Shown: positions 19,541-28,526 of the stretch, in pieces
How positions within the stretch are numbered: position 1 is the stretch's first letter
Layout of the letters: each line of letters opens with the position of its first letter
Source of the DNA: Pseudomonas hunanensis
GTDB taxonomy: Bacteria > Pseudomonadota > Gammaproteobacteria > Pseudomonadales > Pseudomonadaceae
DNA: 64,000 nucleotides
Assembly (NCBI RefSeq): GCF_013393325.1
Contig: NZ_QJRC01000088.1
Span: 1 to 64,000, forward strand
Reading direction: 5' to 3'
Translations under genes and position numbers: made by a program
The notes under the pieces: generated by a model
Databases searched by the model: none
Seen by the model: only the letters and a program-made list of their open reading frames with translations
What the model was told of the DNA's origin: nothing

Positions 19541-20512
19541 ATGCTGCAGAACATTCCCACCCATGTAATTGCCGGCCCGCTGGGCGCTGGCAAAACCACC
19601 CTGATCCGTCATCTGCTGGCCCAGCGCCCAGCCAATGAACGCTGGGCTGTACTGATCAACGAATTTGGCCTGGTAGGCCTGGATGCGGCCTTGCTCAGCC
19701 GTGACGAAGACGGCATAGCCATCGGCGAGGTGGCAGGCGGCTGCCTGTGCTGCGTCAACGGCATGCCATTTCAGGTGGGCCTGGGGCGCTTGCTGCGTAA
19801 ATCCCGGCCCGACAGGTTGTTTATCGAGCCTTCCGGCTTGGGCCACCCATTACAGCTGCTGGCTCAGCTACAGCAAGCCCCTTGGGCTGGAGTGCTGACA
19901 ATTCAACCACTTCTGATGGTTGTGGATGCCCTGGCCATGGCTAGAAACGAGCCCCTCACGGAGGCTCAACAGCAGGCTTTCGATGGCTGTGAGAACGTGG
20001 TTTTCAACAAGTCAGAGCTTGTGGATGAATCAGATAAGTTGTTGATAACTAATGAATTTATAAACAAGAAAATCATATGGACAGTGCAAGGTTGGCTGCC
20101 TCTGTCGGGCCTTCCGCAGGCATCTTCCCAGATTGTTGACAGCCCATTCCTAGATAACAAGATTGTCGACAATCTTGAAAGTGCCCCAGCATTACTCTGG
20201 ACAGACCCCAGGCAGCCCATCTGCCTTAGCCAACAGGGGGAAGGAGGTTGGAGTATTGGCTGGCGTTGGCACCCTGGCCAACAGTTTTATCCACAGCGGT
20301 TACAGGCGTTCTTGCGCGTCTGGCCATGGCGACGCGCCAAGGGAGTTATCCACAGTGTGGAAGGCTGGCAATCATTCAATGGGCTCAATGGAGGCATGCC
20401 CGCCTGGCAGCCCAGCGAATGGCGCAGGGATACGCGTATCGAGCTGATTTTCGATCAGCCGCAATCGCAACCCGCACTGCATGCCGGGTTGAGCGAATGC
20501 CAAGTCAGCTGA
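19541..20512 (+). CDS. Second CobW-family GTPase
   Basis: A 323-residue COG0523 GTPase, shorter than and divergent from the first. Walker A is AGPLGAGKTT, the metal motif G-G-C-L-C-C is at about residue 67, and Walker B is LFIEPSGLGHP. The nucleotide base is probably read by VFNKSEL in place of the usual N-K-x-D. The region 20020-20170 is unusually A+T-rich for the neighbourhood (IDEFINKK-like, many isoleucine and asparagine codons), hinting at a recombined or relaxed segment. It ends one base before the convergent DUF3301 gene. It is probably a zinc chaperone for a different client from the first CobW protein. Confidence 0.83.
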   Translation: MLQNIPTHVIAGPLGAGKTTLIRHLLAQRPANERWAVLINEFGLVGLDAALLSRDEDGIAIGEVAGGCLCCVNGMPFQVGLGRLLRKSRPDRLFIEPSGLGHPLQLLAQLQQAPWAGVLTIQPLLMVVDALAMARNEPLTEAQQQAFDGCENVVFNKSELVDESDKLLITNEFINKKIIWTVQGWLPLSGLPQASSQIVDSPFLDNKIVDNLESAPALLWTDPRQPICLSQQGEGGWSIGWRWHPGQQFYPQRLQAFLRVWPWRRAKGVIHSVEGWQSFNGLNGGMPAWQPSEWRRDTRIELIFDQPQSQPALHAGLSECQVS

Positions 20513-20905
20513 TCAGTTGCGCCAGCGGTTGTGCTCCTGGCGCCACTGCTGCATTTCGATGACATTGTCGGCGCGCGGTGGGGTCTTGATTTCGAACGGG
20601 TAGGGTGCCAGCTCGATCTGCACGCTGTGGGCGCCGAACTGGGTCACGGTACCGGGGTGGCGCTGCTCGCCCGTGACGGTGAACTCGAAGGCATAGATGC
20701 GTGCCAGGCGTTTACGGCCATTGGCATCCCGGACAAAGGCGATGCGCTTGAGTGCGACGGCGTCGTCGAGCAGTTCGAGGTCGAGCTTGGCGCAATGCTG
20801 TTTGACCCGCTCCAGGGCTTTCTCGCGCAACCCATGGTTGTGCCACAACCAGGCGCCTGCCGTGGCTACCAGCATCAGGACGAAGAGGTTCTCCAGGGTC
20901 AACAT
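20513..20905 (-). CDS. DUF3301 membrane-anchored protein
   Basis: A 130-residue protein with one N-terminal membrane segment ([17 protein letters not shown]) and a basic cytosolic or periplasmic tail. The conserved [27 protein letters not shown] and [10 protein letters not shown] are typical of DUF3301. The function is unknown. GGAG lies 9 bases before the chosen ATG (MLTLENLF); in-frame ATGs at 20911 and 20920 are alternatives. It is convergent with the CobW operon and divergent from pdxY. Confidence 0.8.
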   Translation of the reverse strand: MLTLENLFVLMLVATAGAWLWHNHGLREKALERVKQHCAKLDLELLDDAVALKRIAFVRDANGRKRLARIYAFEFTVTGEQRHPGTVTQFGAHSVQIELAPYPFEIKTPPRADNVIEMQQWRQEHNRWRN

Positions 20906-21025
20906 TTGCATATGCTCCAAACAGGTGTATCCAGCTTAACTGCGTCCCTGGCCTGTCGTACAGGTGGCAATCGCGTTCATACTGCGCTGCGTACAATCCT
21001 TGAAACAGCTTTGGAAACCACCCGC

Positions 21026-21898
21026 ATGAAACGTACCCCGCACCTGCTCGCCATTCAGTCTCATGTGGTGTTCGGCCACGCCGGCAACAGCGCCGCGGTG
21101 TTCCCCATGCAGCGTATCGGGGTCAATGTCTGGCCGCTCAATACCGTGCAGTTCTCCAATCACACACAGTATGGCCAGTGGGCGGGTGAAGTGCTTGCCC
21201 CGGCGCAAATTCCTGCGTTGGTGGAAGGTATTTCCAACATCGGCGAGCTGGGCCACTGCGATGCGGTGCTTTCCGGCTACCTGGGCAGTGCCGAACAGGG
21301 GCGAGCGATCCTGGCCGGCGTCGAGCGGATCAAGGCGGTGAACCCAAAGGCTTTGTACCTGTGCGACCCGGTCATGGGGCACCCGGAGAAGGGCTGCATC
21401 GTCCCGCCCGAAGTCAGTGCGTTTCTGCTCGAGGAGGCGGCGGTCAGGGCGGACATCCTGTGCCCCAACCAACTGGAGCTGGACAGCTTTTGTGGGCGCC
21501 GCGCGCAGTCACTGGAAGATTGCGTGAACATGGCGCGCAGCTTGCTGAAGCGTGGGCCGCAGGTGGTGGTGGTCAAGCACCTGGCCTACCCTGGGCGCGC
21601 CGAGGACCAGTTCGAAATGCTGCTGGTGACTGCCGAACACAGCTGGCACCTACGCCGCCCGCTGCTGGCGTTTCCACGCCAGCCGGTGGGGGTGGGTGAC
21701 CTCACCTCCGGTTTGTTCCTGGCCCGTGTAATGCTGGGCGACAGCTGGGTGCAGGCATTCGAGTTCACGGCTGCAGCGGTGCATGAAGTGCTGCTGGAAA
21801 CCCAGGCCTGCGCCAGCTACGAATTGCAGCTGGTGCGGGCTCAGGACCGCATTGCGCACCCACGGGTACGCTTCGAGGCGCAGTTGCTGGCGCTTTAG
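21026..21898 (+). CDS. pdxY: Pyridoxal kinase
   Basis: A 290-residue ribokinase-fold enzyme that phosphorylates pyridoxal in vitamin B6 salvage. It opens with [22 protein letters not shown], the PdxY substrate region. [20 protein letters not shown] and [12 protein letters not shown] contain the ATP-binding and catalytic Asp residues (G-x-G-D). The ATG at 21026 gives the normal length. It is divergent from DUF3301 and overlaps the convergent thioesterase gene by four bases at its 3' end. Confidence 0.93.
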   Translation: MKRTPHLLAIQSHVVFGHAGNSAAVFPMQRIGVNVWPLNTVQFSNHTQYGQWAGEVLAPAQIPALVEGISNIGELGHCDAVLSGYLGSAEQGRAILAGVERIKAVNPKALYLCDPVMGHPEKGCIVPPEVSAFLLEEAAVRADILCPNQLELDSFCGRRAQSLEDCVNMARSLLKRGPQVVVVKHLAYPGRAEDQFEMLLVTAEHSWHLRRPLLAFPRQPVGVGDLTSGLFLARVMLGDSWVQAFEFTAAAVHEVLLETQACASYELQLVRAQDRIAHPRVRFEAQLLAL

Positions 21899-22380
21899 AT
21901 CGCGTCGGTTTTCAGGTCCTGGTAGCGCTTCTCCAGCTCCTGGCGGATCTGGCGCCGCTGATGGCCTTGCAGGAAGCGACGCTTTTCCTCGCTGCTATGC
22001 GGCTGGCGCGGTGGCACCGGCACCGGGCGGCGATTGTCGTCGACTGCAACCATGGTGAAGAAGCAACTGTTGGAGTGGCGCACCGAGCGCTCGCGGATGT
22101 TCTCGGTCACCACTTTGATGCCGACCTCCATCGAGGTGTTGCCGGTGTAGTTGACCGACGCGAGGAAGGTCACCAGTTCACCTACGTGTACGGGTTCGCG
22201 GAAGATCACCTGGTCGACCGACAGGGTCACCACATAGCTACCGGCATAGCGGCTGGCGCAGGCGTAGGCCACTTCGTCGAGGTACTTGAGCAGGGTGCCG
22301 CCATGTACGTTGCCAGAAAAGTTGGCCATGTCCGGGGTCATCAGGACGGTCATGCTCAGCTGGGCGTTTCCAGGTTCCAT
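21895..22380 (-). CDS. Acyl-CoA thioesterase, hotdog fold
   Basis: A 161-residue hotdog-fold hydrolase of the YciA/BFIT group that cleaves acyl-CoA to free acid and CoA. The catalytic region [20 protein letters not shown] holds the usual H-G-G and Asp. [20 protein letters not shown] and [10 protein letters not shown] are standard family segments. A basic tail ([15 protein letters not shown]) completes it. The start MEPGNAQL was chosen by family fit; the frame extends 20 codons upstream without a clear ribosome site. The substrate range is not predictable. Confidence 0.85.
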   Translation of the reverse strand: MEPGNAQLSMTVLMTPDMANFSGNVHGGTLLKYLDEVAYACASRYAGSYVVTLSVDQVIFREPVHVGELVTFLASVNYTGNTSMEVGIKVVTENIRERSVRHSNSCFFTMVAVDDNRRPVPVPPRQPHSSEEKRRFLQGHQRRQIRQELEKRYQDLKTDAI

Positions 22381-22722
22381 AGTGTGCTCACGGTGAGGTT
22401 GCGCTGAATCGGGCGAATGGAGGGCGTTATCTGCTGACACTGCTGTTCCCCTCTTATGAATTTGCCTTGCTGATACGGGACGTTGGCTGACGCGCTGTCG
22501 TCACGCTGATCATGCCATCAGCGGCGCTTTTCTAGCCGATCTGTTTCTGCATATTGCACCGGCTTTTTGCGGCGGGGTGCGATGTTAACCTGAGTACGCC
22601 CATGCAACATGGGCGTTCCTGCATTCAATACAGTATGTACTTGCTGCTCCCTCAGGTTTGCCTTGGCAGAGGAGCGGTCTGCCCAGGCATCCAGAAAAAG
22701 ACGAGAAAAGGAGTATCACGCC

Positions 22723-24483
22723 ATGCATGCCATCAGCTTCATCCAGGACCTGGCGGTCATCATGCTGGTCGCTGGCGTGGTCACCATTCTCTTCCATCGC
22801 CTCAAGCAGCCGGTGGTGCTTGGGTACATTGTCGCGGGCTTCATCATTGGCCCGCACACCCCGCCGTTTGGCCTTATCCATGATGAAGACACCATCAAGA
22901 CCCTCGCTGAACTGGGGGTGATCTTCCTGATGTTCTGCCTGGGGCTCGAGTTCAGCCTGCGCAAGCTGTTCAAGGTGGGTGCCACAGCGTTCATCGCAGC
23001 GTTCCTGGAAATCGTGCTGATGATCTGGATCGGCTTCGAGATCGGTCGCTGGTTCGGCTGGAATACCATGGACTCGCTGTTCCTTGGCGCCATCCTGGCC
23101 ATATCCTCGACCACCATCATCGTCAAGGCGCTCAACGACCTGAAGATGAAGAACGAGCGCTTTGCCCAGCTGATCTTCGGCGTGCTGATTGTCGAGGACA
23201 TCCTTGGCATCGGCATCATTGCCCTGCTGTCGGGTATCGCGGTCAGTGGCACGGTCAGCTCGGGTGAGGTGTTCTCCACTGTCGGCAAGCTGTCACTGTT
23301 CATGATCGTCGCCCTGGTCATCGGCATCTTGTTGGTGCCGCGTCTGCTGGCCTATGTGGCCAAGTTCGAAAGCAACGAGATGTTGCTGATCACCGTGCTG
23401 GGCCTGTGTTTCGGCTTCTGCCTGCTGGTGGTGAAGCTGGAGTACAGCATGGTGCTTGGCGCCTTCCTGATTGGTGCGATCATGGCTGAATCGCGCCAGT
23501 TGCTGAAAATAGAAAGCCTGATCGAACCGGTACGCGACCTCTTCAGCGCCATATTCTTCGTCGCCATCGGCCTGATGATCGACCCCCAGGTGCTCATAGA
23601 CTACGCCTGGCCGATCGTGGTCATCACCTTGGCGGTGGTGCTGGGCAAGATGCTGTCTTGTGGCATGGGGGCGTTCATCGCCGGCAATGATGGGCGCACG
23701 TCGCTGCGCGTGGGCATGGGGCTATCGCAGATTGGCGAATTCTCTTTCATCATCGCCGCGCTGGGCATGACCCTGCAGGTAACCAGCGATTTCCTTTACC
23801 CGGTGGCTGTCGCGGTATCGGCAATCACCACGTTGCTGACGCCGTACCTGATCCGCGCGGCCGACCCGTTGTCGCAAAAGCTGGGCAATATAGTGCCGGG
23901 CCGCCTGGCGCGGGTGCTGTCGTTGTATGGCGAGTGGTTGCGCAACATCCAGCCGCAGGGCGAGAGCGCCATGCTGGCGGCGATGATTCGGCGCATCCTG
24001 TTGCAGGTGGGGGTAAACCTGGCGCTGGTAATCGCCATTTTCTTCAGTGGTGGCTACTTCGCAGGGCGAATCGGCAACTGGCTCAGTGAGTGGGTGAGCG
24101 ATGCGAGCCAGCAGAAGGCTGTGATCTGGGGGGCGGCCTTGTTGCTGTCACTGCCATTCCTTATCGCCGCCTACCGCAAGCTCAAGGCACTTTCGATGTT
24201 GCTGGCAGAGATGGGCGTGAAGCCTGAAATGGCAGGGCGGCATACCCAGCGTGTGCGCCGTGTGATTGCTGAAGTTATCCCGCTGTTGTCGCTGCTGGTG
24301 ATCTTCCTGCTGCTGTCGGCATTGTCGGCGAGCATTCTGCCGACCAGCGAGTTGTTGCTGGTGATTGCTGTAGTCGCTGCCGTGGTGGTGGCGTTGTTGT
24401 GGCGCTGGTTCATCCGCGTGCACACGCGCATGCAGATCGCCTTGTTGGAGACGCTAGAGAATAGTCGCGAGAACTCGCACTAA
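22723..24483 (+). CDS. Kef-type cation/proton antiporter (CPA2)
   Basis: A 586-residue inner-membrane protein. The first 390 residues form a CPA2 exchanger core (PVVLGYIVAGFIIGPHTPP; FLMFCLGLEFSLRKL; AISSTTIIVKAL; GLSQIGEFSFIIAALG). The C-terminal part has more membrane helices (LLLSLPFLIAAYRKL; LLSLLVIFLLLSALSA) and no TrkA/RCK nucleotide-binding domain, unlike KefB or KefC. It probably exchanges K+ or Na+ for H+; the ion is not certain. AAAAGGAG lies 9 bases before the ATG at 22723, where the family N-terminus begins. The terminator at 24544-24572 ends it. Confidence 0.88.
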   Translation: MHAISFIQDLAVIMLVAGVVTILFHRLKQPVVLGYIVAGFIIGPHTPPFGLIHDEDTIKTLAELGVIFLMFCLGLEFSLRKLFKVGATAFIAAFLEIVLMIWIGFEIGRWFGWNTMDSLFLGAILAISSTTIIVKALNDLKMKNERFAQLIFGVLIVEDILGIGIIALLSGIAVSGTVSSGEVFSTVGKLSLFMIVALVIGILLVPRLLAYVAKFESNEMLLITVLGLCFGFCLLVVKLEYSMVLGAFLIGAIMAESRQLLKIESLIEPVRDLFSAIFFVAIGLMIDPQVLIDYAWPIVVITLAVVLGKMLSCGMGAFIAGNDGRTSLRVGMGLSQIGEFSFIIAALGMTLQVTSDFLYPVAVAVSAITTLLTPYLIRAADPLSQKLGNIVPGRLARVLSLYGEWLRNIQPQGESAMLAAMIRRILLQVGVNLALVIAIFFSGGYFAGRIGNWLSEWVSDASQQKAVIWGAALLLSLPFLIAAYRKLKALSMLLAEMGVKPEMAGRHTQRVRRVIAEVIPLLSLLVIFLLLSALSASILPTSELLLVIAVVAAVVVALLWRWFIRVHTRMQIALLETLENSRENSH

Positions 24484-24543
24484 GGGGCAATGCTCCCTGC
24501 GCAAGATTTCACCGTCGTCCGAGGGGATGGAGCGGTAGCGATG

Positions 24544-24572
24544 TCGCCAGGCGCAGAAAGCCTGGCGATTTT
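24544..24572 (+). terminator. Terminator of the antiporter gene
   Basis: TCGCCAGGC (24544-24552) pairs with GCCTGGCGA (24560-24568), followed by TTTT. It lies 60 bases after the stop. Confidence 0.75.
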
Positions 24573-24616
24573 AACTACATTGATGGCACTAAGCCATAAA
24601 TATTCCTGTGGATATT

Positions 24617-25024
24617 TCAGCTTTCCAGCCAAACATCCCGCGCCCAGTGCCACACCGATTCCCAGCTGTCTTCGCCGACCAGTTCCTCATCGGCATCCCA
24701 CAGCACCACGGTGCCATCTTCTTCTACGCAGTAGTAGTTTTCGCCGTCCTGGCACAGTGGGATCAGCTCACGCGGCACGCCGGCATCCCAAGCTGTGGCG
24801 GCAACTTCTGGCAGGTACGTGTGCGACTGCGGGTCGGTACAAGTGACAGGCTCAAGAGAGCCGTAAACAACATCACTTACGGTCAGCAGAAACTCTTTGA
24901 ACACGAATGGAATATTGATGAACAGCTGCTCTTCGATCTCCACCAGCTGGTCCTCGTCGGGAAGCTCCAAGGGCACCGGTACGGGTTCATTGGCTTCACG
25001 GAGTTGTTCGATCACTTCTTCCAC
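24617..25024 (-). CDS. SMI1/KNR4 (SUKH) domain protein
   Basis: A 135-residue acidic protein. The N-terminal LELPDEDQLVEIEEQLFINIPFVFKEFLL and later ELIPLCQDGENYYCVEEDGTVVLWD are the core SUKH pattern. SUKH proteins often serve as immunity proteins for polymorphic toxins, but many single copies such as this have no toxin nearby and an unknown role. It is cytosolic, with no signal peptide. It is separately transcribed from the Tim44-like gene upstream, with a terminator between them. Confidence 0.8.
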   Translation of the reverse strand: MEEVIEQLREANEPVPVPLELPDEDQLVEIEEQLFINIPFVFKEFLLTVSDVVYGSLEPVTCTDPQSHTYLPEVAATAWDAGVPRELIPLCQDGENYYCVEEDGTVVLWDADEELVGEDSWESVWHWARDVWLES

Positions 25025-25092
25025 GGTTCACTTCCTCTGACCTAGATGACAACGCTGCGCGTTATACCCTAGTAGGCCAGTCTGGCAAAAGC

Positions 25093-25121
25093 AAAAACCC
25101 CGGGACAGGCCCGGGGTTTTT
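25093..25121. terminator. Strong terminator after the Tim44-like gene
   Basis: AAAAACCCCGGG (25093-25104) pairs with CCCGGGGTTTTT (25110-25121). It lies 18 bases beyond the reverse-strand stop at 25139 and carries T-runs on both strands. Confidence 0.85.
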
Positions 25122-25138
25122 CATGCAGCACGTAGCGA

Positions 25139-25993
25139 TTAGCCGTTTTGACGGATACCGGCAACCAGCCAAGGCTGGTTCTCGCCCTGGGCGCGAACCA
25201 TGTGCCAGCTTTCGCTGAACACTTCGCCCTGGTCGAAGCGCGAGTTCTTCGACACGCCACGGAAGGTCAGGGTGGCGTCGGTGCGGTCGGTGCGGTCGTC
25301 GAGACCGTCCAGCTGCACTTCCAGGTTATCGATGTAGGTAGCCTGGAAGCCATCACCCAGCTCAGCACGCTCGCGCTTGAGGAACTCCAGCATTTGCGGA
25401 GTAACGAACTCGGCGATCTTGTCCATTTCGTTGGCATCCCAGTGCTGCTGCAGCGACTGGAAATGGTTACGGGCGGCAGCCAGGAAGTTCTGCTCGTTGA
25501 ACCACGCCGGGGCGTTGATTACCGGAGCGGCTGCGGCGGCAGGTGCGGCCGAACCCCCGAAGATCGACGGCTGGGCAGGCTGGGCGTGAGCCTCACGCTG
25601 CATCGGCGCATGGCCTGGCATGGCCATTTGCGGCTGCTGCTGGCGGCGGCGCGCGGCGATGAAGCGGAACACCAGGAAGGCAATGAGCGCCACGATCAGG
25701 AAGTCCATGATCTGGAAGCCTTCGAAACCGTCGCCCATGAACATGGACGCCAGCAGGCCACCGGCGGCCAGGCCGGCCAATGGGCCCAACCAGCGCGAAG
25801 CACCGCTGGCGGCCGGGGCTGCACGACCAGGTGCGGTCGGCGCGGCGGCAGGCGTGGTTGGCGTAGCCTGGCGGGTCTGGTGAATAGGCGCGGAGCCCGA
25901 GCTCTTACCGCCGCCGAAACGCTTGGCGTTGGCGTCCAGGCTCAGCGTCAGGCCGACGCAGAGCGCCAGTGCGATGCTAAGAAAACGTTGCAT
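25139..25993 (-). CDS. Tim44-like domain protein, membrane anchored
   Basis: A 284-residue protein. The signal peptide (MQRFLSIALALCVGLTLSLDANA) is followed by a Gly/Ala/Pro-rich linker and two short membrane segments around residues 75-115 (LGPLAGLAAGGLLASMFMG; MDFLIVALIAFLVFRFI). Residues 165-284 form a Tim44-like domain (FNEQNFLAAARNHFQSLQQHWD; MRAQGENQPWLVAGI). The bacterial function is unknown; the family is linked to the membrane and perhaps to protein handling. The start was placed at the signal peptide; the frame runs 20 codons further upstream. Confidence 0.82.
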   Translation of the reverse strand: MQRFLSIALALCVGLTLSLDANAKRFGGGKSSGSAPIHQTRQATPTTPAAAPTAPGRAAPAASGASRWLGPLAGLAAGGLLASMFMGDGFEGFQIMDFLIVALIAFLVFRFIAARRRQQQPQMAMPGHAPMQREAHAQPAQPSIFGGSAAPAAAAAPVINAPAWFNEQNFLAAARNHFQSLQQHWDANEMDKIAEFVTPQMLEFLKRERAELGDGFQATYIDNLEVQLDGLDDRTDRTDATLTFRGVSKNSRFDQGEVFSESWHMVRAQGENQPWLVAGIRQNG

Positions 25994-26096
25994 AAGTGGG
26001 ATATCCCCTGTTGTGGATTGCACGCGCGTCATGGTGCACAGGTTCCCGGGCACATGACCAGCGACATAATGTTTCGAGCTTTTGCCTGAATGTTAC

Positions 26097-26122
26097 AAGG
26101 CCGCCCCGGCAGGGCGGCCTTG
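26097..26122. terminator. Terminator after uvrD
   Basis: AAGGCCGCC (26097-26105) pairs with GGCGGCCTT (26114-26122), six bases beyond the uvrD stop on the reverse strand. The U-tract is weak. Confidence 0.7.
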
Positions 26123-26127
26123 CGCTT

Positions 26128-28314
26128 TCAGATGGCCTCGAGCTTGGCATACCCCAGCATCAGCCACTTGCTGCCTTCGGCAAAGTTCACCTGCACCCGC
26201 GCCTGCGCACCCGAGCCCTCGAAGTTGAGGATCACACCTTCGCCAAACACTGCATGTTGTACACGCTGGCCAAGGTTGAACGCGGTCTGCGGAATACTGG
26301 CATTGGCAAACAGGTTGCTGTTGGTGGCGGTCTTGGCCCCACCGAACGGGCGGCTGACGCTGTTGGACAGGCGCACTTCCTGAACCAAGCCTGGCGGAAT
26401 TTCGCGCACGAAACGCGACACCTTGTTGTAGGTCTCGCTGCCATACAGGCGACGGGTTTCGGCATAGGTCATGACCAGCTGGCGCATGGCGCGGGTGATG
26501 CCCACGTAGGCCAGGCGCCGTTCCTCTTCCAGGCGGCCGGGTTCTTCCAGGCTCATCTTGTGCGGGAACAGGCCTTCTTCCATGCCCACCAGGAACACAT
26601 ACGGGAACTCCAGGCCTTTGGCGCTGTGCAGGGTCATCAGCTGGATGCTGTCTTCATGCTCATCAGCCTGGGTATCGCCCGCTTCAAGCGAGGCATGCCC
26701 CAAGAAGGCTGACAGTGGCGAGAGGTCGGCATCTTCGTCGGCGGATTCGAAGTTGCGTGCAGCGCTGACCAGTTCCTCAAGGTTTTCTACCCGTGCCTGG
26801 CCCTTTTCACCTTTTTCTTCCTGGTGATAGAGGATTAGCCCGGACTGCTCGATGGTGGTCTGGGTCATGGTATGCAGCGGCATGTCCACGACCTTGGCGG
26901 CCAGCCCCTCGATCAGCTCGATGAAAGCCCCCAGGGCACTGGCGGCGCGGCCCTTCAGGGCCTTGGCGGCGAGCAGCTGGCACATGGCTTCCCACATCGA
27001 CAGCTGGCTGTGACGGGCGTGTTCACGGATGGCTTCGACGGTTTTTTCGCCAATACCGCGCGGCGGCACGTTGATCACCCGCTCCAGGGCGGCATCGTTG
27101 CCACGCCCTTCGATCAGCCGCAGGTAAGCCATGGCGTTCTTGATTTCGGCGCGTTCGAAGAAGCGTTGGCCGCCATAGATGCGGTAGGGGATGCGCTCGC
27201 GCAACAGGGCCTCTTCCAGCACCCGCGACTGGGCGTTGGAACGGTACAGGATGGCGATCTCGTTACGCGCATTGCCCTGCTTGACCAGGCTTTCGATGGT
27301 TTCCACCACGTAGCGTGCTTCGTCGTGCTCGTTGTAGGCCGCGTACAGGGTCAGCGGTTCACCTTCGCCCATGTCGGTCCACAGCTCTTTGCCCAGGCGC
27401 CCGCTGTTGTTGGCGATCAGGGCGTTGGCAGCCTTGAGGATGCCGCCGGTGGAGCGGTAGTTCTGCTCCAGGCGGATCATCTCGGCGTCGGGGAAGTCGG
27501 CGGTGTACTGGTGAATGTTTTCGATCTTGGCGCCGCGCCAGCCGTAGATCGACTGGTCGTCATCGCCTACCGCCATCAAGCTGGCGCCACCGCGCGCCAA
27601 CAGGCGCAGCCAGGCGTACTGCACGGCGTTGGTATCCTGGAACTCGTCCACCAGCACGTGCTGGAAGCGCCGCTGGTAGTGCTCCAGCAAGCCCGGGTGG
27701 TCGCGCCACAGGTCCAGGGCGCGCAGCAGCAGTTCGGAGAAGTCGATGACCCCGGCGCGCTCGCAGGCCTGCTCGTAGGCGGTATAGACCTCGCGCATGG
27801 TCGCCAGGAACAGGTCGCCACCGGCCTGGATATGCTGCGGGCGCAGGCCCTCGTCCTTCTGCCCGTTGATGAACCACTGGGCCTGGCGCGCCGGCCACTT
27901 CTGCTCGTCCAGGCCCAGCTCGCGCATCACCCGCTTGATCAGGCGCTGCTGGTCGTCGCTGTCGAGGATCTGGAAGTTCTGAACCAACCGTGCTTCCTGC
28001 CAGTGGGCCCGCAGCAGGCGATGGGCCAGGCCGTGGAAGGTGCCTACCCACATACCCGCCGGGTTGATCCCCAGCAGCTGCTCGATCCGCTGGCGCATTT
28101 CTGCAGCAGCCTTGTTGGTGAAGGTCACCGACAGGATCGAATGCGGCGACGCCTGCTCTACCTGGATAAGCCAGGCGATGCGGTGCACCAGCACGCGGGT
28201 TTTACCGGAACCGGCGCCGGCAAGCACCAATTGACGCCCGAGCGTGGCCGCTACGGCCTGGCGTTGGGCATCGTTGAGGGAATTAAGCAGGAGGGAGAGG
28301 TCATCTGTGTGCAT
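26128..28314 (-). CDS. uvrD: DNA helicase II UvrD
   Basis: A 728-residue superfamily-1 3'-5' helicase of nucleotide excision and mismatch repair. In order are Q-motif LNDAQRQA, Walker A GAGSGKT (33-39), motif Ia TFTNKAAAEMRQRI, Walker B LVDEFQDTN, motif III GDDDQSIYGWRGA, motif IV RLEQNYRST, motif V LMTLHSAKGLEF and motif VI YVGITRAM. The length equals that of E. coli UvrD. The C-terminal segment (VQHAVFGEGVILNFEG) is the tudor-like RNA-polymerase-binding region. It appears to be a single-gene unit with its own terminator. Confidence 0.97.
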   Translation of the reverse strand: MHTDDLSLLLNSLNDAQRQAVAATLGRQLVLAGAGSGKTRVLVHRIAWLIQVEQASPHSILSVTFTNKAAAEMRQRIEQLLGINPAGMWVGTFHGLAHRLLRAHWQEARLVQNFQILDSDDQQRLIKRVMRELGLDEQKWPARQAQWFINGQKDEGLRPQHIQAGGDLFLATMREVYTAYEQACERAGVIDFSELLLRALDLWRDHPGLLEHYQRRFQHVLVDEFQDTNAVQYAWLRLLARGGASLMAVGDDDQSIYGWRGAKIENIHQYTADFPDAEMIRLEQNYRSTGGILKAANALIANNSGRLGKELWTDMGEGEPLTLYAAYNEHDEARYVVETIESLVKQGNARNEIAILYRSNAQSRVLEEALLRERIPYRIYGGQRFFERAEIKNAMAYLRLIEGRGNDAALERVINVPPRGIGEKTVEAIREHARHSQLSMWEAMCQLLAAKALKGRAASALGAFIELIEGLAAKVVDMPLHTMTQTTIEQSGLILYHQEEKGEKGQARVENLEELVSAARNFESADEDADLSPLSAFLGHASLEAGDTQADEHEDSIQLMTLHSAKGLEFPYVFLVGMEEGLFPHKMSLEEPGRLEEERRLAYVGITRAMRQLVMTYAETRRLYGSETYNKVSRFVREIPPGLVQEVRLSNSVSRPFGGAKTATNSNLFANASIPQTAFNLGQRVQHAVFGEGVILNFEGSGAQARVQVNFAEGSKWLMLGYAKLEAI

Positions 28315-28389
28315 CGGGCCATTCTAGGGCGCAGCAGGGGAAGGGTAAATGGCACTGTATGAATATTCACCCTTGCGCAACTGCAAAGC

Positions 28390-28420
28390 GGCCCCTGCAG
28401 GCCGTGCGCCTGCAGGGGCC
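28390..28420. terminator. Hairpin downstream of zwf
   Basis: A perfect 13-bp stem GGCCCCTGCAGGC (28390-28402) with GCCTGCAGGGGCC (28408-28420). It lies about 110 bases past the zwf stop. No U-tract, so it may be a terminator or a repeat-type palindrome. Nothing else is seen in 28315-28526. Confidence 0.5.
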
Positions 28421-28526
28421 GTCACGTCTACATCAATGGGTTTCCACGATGTCGGTGATGCAAGTGATCAGTTGGCCGTCGTGGAAAATATCTGCAGCGC
28501 ATACCTGCGATGCAGCGCGAAGCGCT

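Noticed and set aside
26872..28362. 496-codon forward frame opposite uvrD
   Set aside because: Antisense to a gene with all helicase motifs intact; low-complexity translation.
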